Source: an uncultured Gemella sp.
Lineage (GTDB): Bacteria; Bacillota; Bacilli; Staphylococcales; Gemellaceae
Direction of reading: 5' to 3'
DNA length: 5,452 bases
Assembly: GCA_945869755.1 (NCBI GenBank)
Contig: CAMBPW010000069.1
Span: 1-5,452 of the forward strand
Below are positions 1 to 5,452 of the stretch, one piece after another. The first letter of the stretch is position 1. Each line of letters opens with the position of its first letter. The position numbers and the translations under genes were made by a program. The notes beneath the pieces were generated by a model. It saw only the letters and a program-made list of their open reading frames with translations, did no database searches and was not told the DNA's origin.

Positions 1-570
1 ATAATTTCTATAATGTTTGAAATGAAAAATGAGAATGATGAAACTGCAACTAAAAAGAAAAATGAACATTTTTTAAAAGAGTTAGATAAAGATAGAAATG
101 AAAAAAAATGTGAATATGCAGTATTAGTATCACTTCTTGAAATAGATAACGAACTTTACAATAATGGGATTGTAGACGTATCATATCATTACGAAAAAAT
201 GTATGTAGTTAGACCACAATTTTTTATTCCTATAATAACTCTACTTAGAAATGCTGCACTAAATTCATTACAATATAAAAAAGAAATTAAATTAATAAAA
301 GAACAAAATATAGATATAACAAATTTTGAAAATGAATTAAACGATTTTAAAGAAAGATTTTCAAAAAATTATGAATTAGCTAGTAAAAAATTTAAAACAG
401 CAATTGATGAAATAGATAAGACAATACTTCATCTTCAAAAAACGAAAGATGCACTAATATCGTCAGATAACAATTTAAGATTGGCAAATAATAAGGCGGA
501 AGAATTAACTGTAAAAAAATTAGTTCGAAAAAATCCAACTATGAAAGCAAAATTTGACGAATTAAAATAA
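1..570 (+). CDS. DUF2130 domain-containing protein, C-terminal part (5' end outside window)
   Basis: The reading frame is open from base 1 (Ile-Ile-Ser-Ile before the first ATG at 13), so the ATG at 13 is an internal methionine and the true start lies upstream. The 189 visible residues match the conserved C-terminal half of the DUF2130 family as I recall it: an FEMKNE-type segment, then CEYAVLVSLLE, a segment around VSYHYEKMYVVRPQFF, the hydrophobic IPIITLLRNAALNSL helix, and a long charged helical stretch rich in Glu/Lys/Asp that probably forms a coiled coil, ending near NPTMKAKFDELK. Family members are usually above 400 residues, so roughly half is missing. No transmembrane segment or signal peptide is visible in this part. 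The function of the family is not established and I do not assign one. The gene ends exactly where the convergent esterase gene ends. Confidence 0.86.
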   Translation: MISIMFEMKNENDETATKKKNEHFLKELDKDRNEKKCEYAVLVSLLEIDNELYNNGIVDVSYHYEKMYVVRPQFFIPIITLLRNAALNSLQYKKEIKLIKEQNIDITNFENELNDFKERFSKNYELASKKFKTAIDEIDKTILHLQKTKDALISSDNNLRLANNKAEELTVKKLVRKNPTMKAKFDELK

Positions 571-588
571 TTATTTTAATTCGTCAAA
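553..588. terminator. Perfect 36-bp palindrome over both convergent stop codons; likely bidirectional terminator hairpin
   Basis: Two 18-base arms meet between 570 and 571 with no mismatch. Each arm is the last six codons (FDELK-stop) of one of the two convergent genes, so the hairpin lies entirely inside coding sequence. A second, outer pair of 8-base arms (549-556 and 591-598) surrounds it. On the minus strand the hairpin is followed by a U-rich tail (UUUUGCUUUC, from 552 down to 543), which fits an intrinsic terminator for the esterase gene. On the plus strand the tail is A-rich first, with four T only at 595-598, so termination of the DUF2130 transcript is less certain. Confidence 0.62.
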
Positions 589-1401
589 AACAAATTTTAA
601 AAATTCTGGAAAATGTAAAGCCCAATATTTTTCGTTGTGGGTTTCGTTTGCCATTATTCGTAACCATATATTATTAATATTATGGTTATTTTTTATTAGT
701 GCATTGTAATAATTTAGAGAACTATCAATATATGCTTGGTTAATGTTGTCAATAAAACTCTTATCAATATTATCTCCTTCTTTAGTACCAACTTGAATAT
801 AAACTTTAGTATTTTTCTCCAAACAATTATTGCTTATAAAATTTAGAAATTCTTTTTCACTAAACCATGAAGATAATGAAAAAATACCAATATTTCCAAA
901 AACATTAGGATATAAAGCTGAAATATACGCCGTAATAATAGCTCCCATTGAACTTCCAGCTAAAATATTATATTTACTTTCTTTTTTCGTTCTATAACTA
1001 CTATCAATAAAAGGTTTTAGATTTTCTACTAGCCATTTAGCATATTTTTCTCCATCTCCTCCACTGTTTGAAAATTCGGTTTCTTTTAGAGAATCAGTTT
1101 TCCATGGAGAATATTCATCTAATCTTTTGCTTCCAGAATTATCAATGCCTACAATAATAACTTTTGGTATATTTTTATAATTTTTTATTGTAGGTATAAT
1201 TTTCCATGAATAACCGGCATATGCTTCTTTACTATAAAATACATTTTGTCCATCGTGCATATAAATAACAGGGTAGCTACTTTCTTCTTTATCATAGTCT
1301 TTTGGTAGTAAAACTCTTACTCTACGTTCCTCATTGTAATAAGGAATATTTACATAGTGAGTATTCATTTTTAAATAATAATAATCTGCATTTTTTTTCA
1401 T
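571..1401 (-). CDS. Putative alpha/beta-hydrolase esterase (esterase D / enterochelin-esterase-like)
   Basis: This 276-residue protein has the layout of the putative esterase family (PF00756-like). It has an N-terminal beta region with RVRVLLPKDYD, the PVIYMHDGQN segment (about 44-53) typical of the first core strands and oxyanion region, and the nucleophile elbow GSSMG at 149-153, making Ser151 the likely nucleophile. A carboxylate candidate lies in VGTKEGD (Glu208 or Asp210), and His255 in the ETHNEKYW segment is the likely catalytic histidine. No signal peptide or membrane segment is seen, so it is probably cytoplasmic; the substrate cannot be told from sequence. The ATG at 1401 is supported by an AAAGGA ribosome site at 1415-1410, 8 bases away. 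It is transcribed alone, divergently from the purine permease gene and convergent with the DUF2130 gene. A role in siderophore-ester hydrolysis is possible, but no iron genes are nearby. Confidence 0.85.
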   Translation of the reverse strand: MKKNADYYYLKMNTHYVNIPYYNEERRVRVLLPKDYDKEESSYPVIYMHDGQNVFYSKEAYAGYSWKIIPTIKNYKNIPKVIIVGIDNSGSKRLDEYSPWKTDSLKETEFSNSGGDGEKYAKWLVENLKPFIDSSYRTKKESKYNILAGSSMGAIITAYISALYPNVFGNIGIFSLSSWFSEKEFLNFISNNCLEKNTKVYIQVGTKEGDNIDKSFIDNINQAYIDSSLNYYNALIKNNHNINNIWLRIMANETHNEKYWALHFPEFLKFVFDELK

Positions 1402-1430
1402 TGATATTATCCTTTAATTTTATTTACTTT

Positions 1431-1459
1431 ATTATATCATTATTTTTATTTTTTTTAAA
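1431..1459 (-). promoter_or_regulatory. Promoter of the esterase gene (extended -10)
   Basis: On the minus strand a perfect TATAAT (1436-1431) is preceded by TG one base upstream (1439-1438), an extended -10. At 17-bp spacing the -35 position (1459-1454) reads TTTAAA, which is poor; the extended -10 could compensate. The expected transcription start is near 1424, giving a leader of about 20 bases that contains the AAAGGA ribosome site. Confidence 0.55.
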
Positions 1460-1475
1460 TTTTTTACTGTTTTGC

Positions 1476-1504
1476 TTGATTTATTTTTAAAAAAAAGGTA
1501 ATAT
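1476..1504 (+). promoter_or_regulatory. Probable promoter of the purine permease gene
   Basis: TTGATT (1476-1481) and TAATAT (1499-1504) are separated by 17 bp, giving a predicted start near 1511, at the first base of the GTTCG/CGAAC inverted repeat. A perfect TATAAT at 1525-1530 is an alternative -10, but it has only TATAGT at the -35 spacing and would start the transcript at the ribosome site, so it is less likely. Confidence 0.5.
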
Positions 1505-1528
1505 AGTTATGTTCGTTTACGAACTATA
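1502..1528. promoter_or_regulatory. Nested inverted repeats at the permease promoter; possible operator or 5' mRNA hairpin
   Basis: Two overlapping dyads are visible. GTTCG (1511-1515) and CGAAC (1520-1524) flank TTTA, and TATAGTT (1502-1508) and AACTATA (1522-1528) form perfect 7-base arms. The position at and just after the -10 suits a repressor site. The CGAAC core resembles the centre of the PurBox bound by the Gram-positive PurR, which would fit a purine transporter, but the arm orientation and spacing are not clearly those of known PurBox pairs. Alternatively the 5-bp stem with a UUUA loop could cap the 5' end of the mRNA. Confidence 0.4.
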
Positions 1529-1551
1529 ATTTTAAAAGGAGAATTTTTCTA

Positions 1552-2853
1552 ATGTTAAACCGAATTTTCAAATTACAAGAAAATAATACTAATGCTAAAA
1601 TAGAAATTTCATCAGGCTTTATTACATTTTTTGCAATGTGTTATATTCTTGTAGTAAACCCAGCTATTTTATCAGCAACAGGATTACCAATTGAAAGAGT
1701 ATTTACAGCAACAATAATTTCAATAATAATTGGTACTTTAATTATGGCACTTGGAGCAAATTATCCGTTAGTTGCTGCACCAGGTATGGGACTTAATGCT
1801 TACTTTGTTAGTGTCGTTGCAATGACAGGAGCAAAACCAGCAACGATTTTAGCAACGTGTTTTATCGCTGGGGTAATATTTATTTTAATTTCAGCAACAA
1901 AATTACGTGAAGAATTAATATCAGCAATACCTAACAATTTAAAATATGGTATATCAGTAGCCATCGGTCTTTTTATTACTTTTATAGGACTAAAAAATTC
2001 AGGAATTATTGTAGCAAATCCAGCAACAATTCTTTCATTAGGAAAACTTAGTGAACCTATGGCATATTTAACAATTTTAGGTGTTATAGTAATTTTAATT
2101 TTATTAGTTCTAAATGTTAAAGGTGCAATTTTTATAGGTATGTTTGTTGTAACACTTGCAAGTTATTTTATGGGAGTTTTAAAAATTGATGGTATTGTAG
2201 GAATGCCGAATTTTGATTTTAGTTTATTATATAACCCAATTGAAGAAAGTGCTAATGTTTTTGAATTAGGTCTTTACGGAATAGTATTTGCGTTTTTAAT
2301 GGTTACACTTTTTGACACTACTGGAACTATGATTGCAGTAGCAAACCAAGCAGGATTAGTTAAAAATGGAAAAATAGAACGAGTTAAAAATGTTTTATTA
2401 GCGGACTCTGTTGCTACGACAGTAGGTTCACTATTCGGATCTTCACCAACAACAGCATATATTGAATCATCATCAGGTGTTGCTAATGGAGGAAGAACAG
2501 GATTAACTTCATTTACAACAGCAGTCTTAGTATTGCTTTCAGTTTTTGTATTTCCATTAGTAAGTAGTTTAGCTTCAGTTGCAGCAATTACTTCACCAGC
2601 ACTAATAATAATTGGTTCATTTATGATGGAAAATATATCGAAAATAGAGTGGGAAGATATTACAGAGTCATTTCCAGCGTTCGTTACAATATTAGGTATT
2701 CCGTTGACAGGATCAATTAATGATGGAATAGCATTTGGATTTATTTTCTATGTAGTATTAAAACTTGCGAAGAAACAAATTAAACAAATACATCCTTTAA
2801 TGTATATTTTTGCAATATTATTTTTAGTTCAATTAATTTGGTTACACGGATAA
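1552..2853 (+). CDS. NCS2 family purine permease (AzgA/PbuG-like; adenine, guanine or hypoxanthine uptake)
   Basis: This 433-residue, strongly hydrophobic membrane protein carries the hallmarks of the AzgA-like branch of NCS2 nucleobase:cation symporters. These are an N-terminal GFITFFAMCYILVVNPAIL segment (about 22-40), APGMGLNAYF (76-85), LFDTTGTM (253-260) and the SSPTTAYIESSSGVANGG stretch (297-314) that contributes to the substrate site in this family. Length and spread of hydrophobic segments match the usual 12-14 helix fold. It should import a purine base using the proton gradient for salvage; which base cannot be read from sequence, so I give no pbuG/pbuO/azgA symbol. An AGGAG site at 1537-1541 lies 10 bases before the ATG. 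The gene is monocistronic between its own promoter and a terminator. No purine riboswitch sequence is visible in the leader, unlike many Bacillota purine transporter genes. Confidence 0.94.
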   Translation: MLNRIFKLQENNTNAKIEISSGFITFFAMCYILVVNPAILSATGLPIERVFTATIISIIIGTLIMALGANYPLVAAPGMGLNAYFVSVVAMTGAKPATILATCFIAGVIFILISATKLREELISAIPNNLKYGISVAIGLFITFIGLKNSGIIVANPATILSLGKLSEPMAYLTILGVIVILILLVLNVKGAIFIGMFVVTLASYFMGVLKIDGIVGMPNFDFSLLYNPIEESANVFELGLYGIVFAFLMVTLFDTTGTMIAVANQAGLVKNGKIERVKNVLLADSVATTVGSLFGSSPTTAYIESSSGVANGGRTGLTSFTTAVLVLLSVFVFPLVSSLASVAAITSPALIIIGSFMMENISKIEWEDITESFPAFVTILGIPLTGSINDGIAFGFIFYVVLKLAKKQIKQIHPLMYIFAILFLVQLIWLHG

Positions 2854-2860
2854 AAAATAA

Positions 2861-2898
2861 AAACTTACGACAAATTTTATTATGTCGTAGGTTTTTTT
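2861..2898 (+). terminator. Intrinsic terminator of the purine permease gene
   Basis: The arms AACTTACGACA (2862-2872) and TGTCGTAGGTT (2883-2893) form an 11-bp stem with one G-U pair and a 10-base loop. The second arm runs straight into seven T (2892-2898). Flanking A residues at 2859-2861 can lengthen the stem. It begins 8 bases after the permease stop codon. Confidence 0.92.
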
Positions 2899-2958
2899 GT
2901 ATTTTATTAGTAACATAACTAAATTAAAATATGAATTTTGTTTTAAACGAAAAAATAT

Positions 2959-2987
2959 TTGACATTATGTTAAAGTAATGGTGTAAT
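2959..2987 (+). promoter_or_regulatory. Promoter of deoC
   Basis: A perfect TTGACA (2959-2964) is followed after 17 bp by TGTAAT (2982-2987), five of six matches to the consensus -10. The expected start is near 2994, giving a leader of about 25 bases that holds the AAAGGA ribosome site (3006-3011). With the terminator upstream, this makes deoC independent of the permease gene. Confidence 0.72.
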
Positions 2988-3018
2988 ATTAATATAAATA
3001 TTTGTAAAGGACGAAAAA

Positions 3019-3678
3019 ATGGAATTAAATAAATATATTGATCATACTTTATTAAAGACTACGGCTACAAAAAATGAAATAGAAAAATTATGTGAAGAAG
3101 CTATTAAATATAATTTTTATAGTGTATGCGTAAATGGAAGTTATGTTTCTTACTGTAACAAGCTATTAGAAAAAACAAATGTTAAAGTTGCTGCTGTTGT
3201 AGGTTTTCCTTTGGGAGCTATGTCAACTTCTGCAAAAGTTTTTGAAGCAGAAGAAGCAATCAAAAATGGTGCTAATGAAATTGATATGGTTATTAATGTA
3301 GCAAAACTAAAAGATGGAGATTTTTCATACGTTGAAAATGAAATTCGTGCTATAAAAGAAGCAATAGGTAATAATATATTAAAAGTTATAATTGAAACTT
3401 GTTATTTAACTCATGATGAAAAAATAAAAGCTTGTGAATTATCACTAAATGCTAATGCTGATTTTGTAAAAACTTCTACTGGTTTTGGGACAGGTGGAGC
3501 TACTTATGAAGATGTAGAGTTAATGAAGAAAGTTGTAGGAGAAAACGCAAAAGTTAAAGCTAGTGGTGGAGTACGTGATAGAGAAACAGCACTACATTAT
3601 ATTGAACTAGGAGCTGAACGTCTTGGTACAAGTTCGGGAGTAGAAATTATTAATAATAAAATAGGAATAGGTTATTAA
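3019..3678 (+). CDS. deoC: Deoxyribose-phosphate aldolase
   Basis: DeoC cleaves 2-deoxy-D-ribose 5-phosphate reversibly into glyceraldehyde 3-phosphate and acetaldehyde, the last step in feeding deoxynucleoside sugars into glycolysis, in the cytoplasm. The 219-residue length fits the short bacterial DeoC form (about 220). Visible landmarks are IDHTLLKTTAT (7-17), VVGFPLGAMS (60-69), EIDMVINV with the catalytic Asp89, FVKTSTGFGTGGAT with the Schiff-base Lys151, VKASGGVR with the second active-site lysine Lys180, and the C-terminal phosphate-binding GTSSG (203-207). The ATG at 3019 has AAAGGA 7 bases upstream. No other deo genes (phosphorylase, phosphopentomutase) are in view. No terminator follows: the lysA promoter begins 8 bases after the stop, so read-through would enter the lysine riboswitch leader. 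Confidence 0.97.
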   Translation: MELNKYIDHTLLKTTATKNEIEKLCEEAIKYNFYSVCVNGSYVSYCNKLLEKTNVKVAAVVGFPLGAMSTSAKVFEAEEAIKNGANEIDMVINVAKLKDGDFSYVENEIRAIKEAIGNNILKVIIETCYLTHDEKIKACELSLNANADFVKTSTGFGTGGATYEDVELMKKVVGENAKVKASGGVRDRETALHYIELGAERLGTSSGVEIINNKIGIGY

Positions 3679-3685
3679 TTTTTCG

Positions 3686-3714
3686 TTGACAACTAGTATA
3701 ATATATGATATTAT
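3686..3714 (+). promoter_or_regulatory. Promoter of the lysA-dapA operon
   Basis: A perfect TTGACA (3686-3691) is followed after 17 bp by TATTAT (3709-3714), with TGA directly before it (3706-3708), so this is also an extended -10. The expected start is near 3721, about 11 bases before the riboswitch P1 helix. A closer TATAAT at 3697-3702 is only 5 bp from the -35 and cannot be its partner. Confidence 0.8.
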
Positions 3715-3731
3715 TTAGTAAATTTTATAAA

Positions 3732-3868
3732 TATTATAAAAAGAGGCCGCGATGTCTAATGTAAAAGGTAGCGTCGCCGAAGTGGAATACCACTGGGGTT
3801 ATGATTGAATAAACATAACACTGTCATCAGAGAATGCCCATTCTCTAGTTGGTGAGCTTTTTATAGTA
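3732..3868 (+). promoter_or_regulatory. Lysine riboswitch (L-box) aptamer, compact form
   Basis: This RNA element binds lysine and switches off the downstream lysine genes. P1 is a 12-bp helix (3732-3743 with 3857-3868, one G-U). L-box core sequences are present in order: AGAGG (3742-3746), GCGTCGCCGAAG (3771-3782), CTGGGG (3793-3798), ACTGTCA (3820-3826) and TTGGTGAGCT (3849-3858). Helices are P2 (3745-3756 with 3767-3778, imperfect), P3 (3781-3785 with 3790-3794, loop AATA), P4 (3798-3803 with 3814-3819) and P5 (3829-3835 with 3840-3846). P2 and P3 are much shorter than in the Bacillus subtilis lysC leader as I remember it. The long distal P2 with its loop-E and turn motifs, and the large P3 loop that kisses it, are not seen. 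The final core reads GGTGAGC where other members have GGAGAGC or GGAGGGC. Confidence 0.9.
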
Positions 3869-3893
3869 GGGCAAAAGCGAATAGTAAGTTTAT

Positions 3894-3928
3894 TAGACTA
3901 TGGGACTTTTGTCTTGTAGTCTATTTTT
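3894..3928 (+). terminator. Riboswitch-controlled intrinsic terminator upstream of lysA
   Basis: The arms 3894-3906 and 3911-3923 form 13 continuous base pairs (three G-U) around a TTTT loop, followed by five T (3924-3928). Bases 3897-3905 of the first arm can instead pair with 3859-3867, most of which lie in the 3' strand of riboswitch helix P1. With lysine bound, P1 holds that strand and the terminator forms; without lysine, the antiterminator can form and transcription reaches lysA. The T-run ends 21 bases before the lysA ATG. Confidence 0.92.
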
Positions 3929-3949
3929 ATATAAGAAAAGAGGTAATTT

Positions 3950-5242
3950 ATGCATTTATTTAAAGGTATGACCATAAAAAATAACGAATTAAATATTAGT
4001 GAAGTTGGTGTTACAAAATTAAGAGAAAAATACCAAACACCTTTATATGTTTATGATGAAAATTTAATAGAAGAAACTTGTGCATTATTTGTAGACAACT
4101 TTAAAAGTTCTAATTTCAAAACAGAAATACTTTATGCCTCAAAAGCATTTAGTTGCTTAGAAATATATCGTGTTGCTAGCAAATTTGGGTTAGGTTTTGA
4201 TGTAGTTTCTTTTGGAGAAATGTATACAGCATATAAAGCTGGAGTAGATATGAGTAAAGTTTATTTCCATGGGAATAACAAAACTGTCGAAGAATTAGAA
4301 TATGCATTAAAATTAAATGTAGGTACGATAGTAATAGACAATGACTATGAATATGAAATTGTAAATAAATTAGCAGAAAAAAATAATAGATATGTTGATG
4401 TTTTATTACGTATTAATACTGGTATTGATGCTCATACTCATGAATATATAAAAACTGCAAAAGATGATTCTAAATTTGGCTATTCAGTTTATGATGAGAA
4501 CATCTTTCATTTAATCAATAACATTAATCAACAAGAAAACTTAAATTTTAAAGGATTCCATTCACATATAGGGTCACAAATTTTTGAAGAAAATTCATTT
4601 TTTGAGGCAGTGCGTACAGTACTGGAATTTAGTAAAAATGTTCAAGATAGATTAAATATCAATATAACAGTGTTAAATCTAGGTGGTGGTTTTGGAGTTT
4701 ATTATACAGCCGCAGACAAACCATTTGAATTAGGACAATTTTTACAAAAATATATAGAAGTTGTAGAAGAAGAACAAGGAAATTACGATTTAAACTTAGA
4801 AAAAGTTGTAATAGAACCAGGCAGAAGTCTAATATGCAACGCAGGAAGTACACTTTACACAATAGGAGGTACGAAGAAAACTTTTGCAGGACGTGAATAT
4901 ATTTTTGTTGATGGTGGTATGGGAGATAATCCACGTTATGCTTTGTACAAAGCTAAATATGAATGTACAATAGCTAATAATATGAACGGAGAAGCAACAG
5001 AAGAATATACTATTGCTGGTAAATATTGTGAATCAGGGGATATTTTAATAAAAGATATAAAATTACCTAAGGCACAAGCGAATGATTTATTACTAGTAAG
5101 TTCGACAGGTGCTTATAATTACAGTATGGCAAGTAACTACAATAGATTACCTAAGTTACCAGTAGTATTTGTGAAGAATGGAGAACATAGGTTAGTAGTA
5201 AAACGAGAAACGTTAGATGATTTAATAAAACAAGATATATAA
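3950..5242 (+). CDS. lysA: Diaminopimelate decarboxylase
   Basis: LysA is a pyridoxal-phosphate enzyme that decarboxylates meso-diaminopimelate to L-lysine, the last step of lysine synthesis, in the cytoplasm. The 430-residue protein has the full fold-III decarboxylase layout: YASKAF with the cofactor lysine Lys65, the FDVVSFGE segment (83-90), FHGNNK (106-111), HSHIGSQ (204-210), the phosphate-binding GGGFG (245-249), EPGRSL (289-294), CESGD (360-364) with the cysteine-glutamate pair completing the partner active site of the dimer, and GAYNYSMASNYNR (387-399). Nothing essential is missing. The ATG at 3950 has AGAGG 6 bases upstream (3939-3943); a later Met7 is possible but has no comparable site. 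It is the first gene after the lysine riboswitch and its terminator, and is followed 16 bases later by dapA in the same transcript. Confidence 0.98.
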   Translation: MHLFKGMTIKNNELNISEVGVTKLREKYQTPLYVYDENLIEETCALFVDNFKSSNFKTEILYASKAFSCLEIYRVASKFGLGFDVVSFGEMYTAYKAGVDMSKVYFHGNNKTVEELEYALKLNVGTIVIDNDYEYEIVNKLAEKNNRYVDVLLRINTGIDAHTHEYIKTAKDDSKFGYSVYDENIFHLINNINQQENLNFKGFHSHIGSQIFEENSFFEAVRTVLEFSKNVQDRLNINITVLNLGGGFGVYYTAADKPFELGQFLQKYIEVVEEEQGNYDLNLEKVVIEPGRSLICNAGSTLYTIGGTKKTFAGREYIFVDGGMGDNPRYALYKAKYECTIANNMNGEATEEYTIAGKYCESGDILIKDIKLPKAQANDLLLVSSTGAYNYSMASNYNRLPKLPVVFVKNGEHRLVVKRETLDDLIKQDI

Positions 5243-5258
5243 TTAGGAGGAAAAAATT

Positions 5259-5452
5259 ATGACGATTTATACAGGAAGTGGAGTAGCGATAGTAACACCA
5301 TTTTTGGAAGATGGAAGTATTGATTTTGAGACGTTTGGACAACTGATAGAATTTCAAATTTCTAATGGGACAGATGCGATAATTGTAGCAGGTACTACAG
5401 GAGAAAGTGCTACTATGAATGATGAAGAACAATTAGAATTAATAGAATTTGC
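5259..5452 (+). CDS. dapA: 4-hydroxy-tetrahydrodipicolinate synthase, N-terminal part (3' end outside window)
   Basis: DapA condenses pyruvate with aspartate 4-semialdehyde, the first committed step of diaminopimelate and lysine synthesis. Only the first 64 codons plus two bases are in the window. They show the family N-terminus: GSGVAIVTPF (6-15), an IDF segment (21-23), LIEFQISNGTDAIIVAG (29-45) and the GTTGES motif (45-50), in which Thr46 and Thr47 correspond to the active-site threonines. The Schiff-base lysine and the rest of the TIM barrel lie beyond the right edge. The start is set by a perfect AGGAGG (5245-5250) 8 bases before the ATG. The gene lies 16 bases after lysA with no terminator or promoter between, so it shares the L-box control. 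Confidence 0.96.
   Translation, partial: MTIYTGSGVAIVTPFLEDGSIDFETFGQLIEFQISNGTDAIIVAGTTGESATMNDEEQLELIEF

Noticed and set aside
13..15. ATG at 13 as the start of the DUF2130 gene
   Set aside because: The frame is open to base 1, no ribosome site precedes it, and the protein here corresponds to the middle of the family domain, so the gene begins upstream of the window.
1302..1490. Plus-strand open frame of 62 codons overlapping the esterase start and the divergent promoter region
   Set aside because: It is mostly Phe/Leu/Ile from T-rich DNA, overlaps the 5' end of the real esterase gene, and runs over the promoters of both flanking genes.
1511..1524. GTTCG/CGAAC repeat as a LexA (SOS) box
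   Set aside because: The Gram-positive LexA box has CGAAC first and GTTCG second with four bases between. Here the halves are in the opposite order, so it does not match.
1505..1551. Purine riboswitch ahead of the NCS2 permease gene
   Set aside because: The transcript leader is too short, and the conserved purine-aptamer core and three-way junction sequences are absent.
2901..2930. Imperfect AT-only dyad (ATTTTATTAGT and ACTAA-TAAAAT) upstream of the deoC promoter, considered as a DeoR-type operator
   Set aside because: Stems of this kind are frequent by chance in such AT-rich DNA, it has a two-base bulge, and it lies almost 30 bases upstream of the -35 with no known motif match.
3697..3702. 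TATAAT as the lysA -10 box
   Set aside because: It is only 5 bp from the TTGACA; the TATTAT at 3709-3714 has the correct 17-bp spacing and an extended TG.
4659..4934. Minus-strand open frame of 91 codons inside lysA
   Set aside because: It lies wholly antisense to a strongly conserved gene, has low-complexity Leu/Tyr/Phe content typical of antisense AT-rich coding DNA, and has no convincing ribosome site.
5151..5432. Minus-strand open frame of 93 codons across the lysA-dapA junction
   Set aside because: It is antisense to the ends of two recognised genes, with no family resemblance; it is a shadow frame.

Overview
The window looks like chromosomal DNA from a low-GC Gram-positive bacterium (Bacillota). 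The evidence is strong AT bias, purine-rich AGGAGG-type ribosome binding sites 6-10 bases before the ATGs, sigma-A-like promoters (two with exact TTGACA boxes), tight intrinsic terminators, and a lysine (L-box) riboswitch ahead of lysA-dapA. Tryptophan is encoded by TGG, so this is not a UGA-Trp mollicute. A Gemella-like or related host is only a guess. No mobile element, tRNA, rRNA or CRISPR array was seen, and the region reads as ordinary housekeeping chromosome.

Layout from left to right. Positions 1-570 (+) hold the 3' part of a DUF2130-family gene that is cut by the window edge. It converges on a minus-strand putative esterase (571-1401) with no intergenic bases: the two stop codons touch, and the last six codons of the genes are mirror images forming a perfect 36-bp palindrome. 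Positions 1402-1551 are a divergent promoter region with a small inverted repeat next to the start of an NCS2/AzgA-type purine permease gene (1552-2853, +), which ends in a clear intrinsic terminator. deoC (3019-3678, +), encoding deoxyribose-phosphate aldolase, has its own promoter but no visible terminator. A strong promoter 8 bases after deoC drives a lysine riboswitch leader (about 3721-3949) with an intrinsic terminator, then lysA (3950-5242) and, 16 bases later, dapA (from 5259, cut by the right edge).

Functionally there are two themes. One is purine and deoxynucleoside salvage: the permease imports nucleobases, and DeoC breaks down the deoxyribose-5-phosphate left by deoxynucleoside degradation. 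They sit side by side but have separate promoters. The other is lysine/diaminopimelate synthesis: DapA commits aspartate semialdehyde to the pathway and LysA makes lysine from meso-diaminopimelate, both under lysine feedback through the riboswitch.

The points most worth a second look are the compact L-box aptamer, in which both peripheral arms (P2 and P3) are shortened together and the usual L2-L3 kissing interaction appears to be missing, and the palindrome shared by the ends of the two convergent coding sequences. I see no convincing evidence of a wholly new multi-gene system here.
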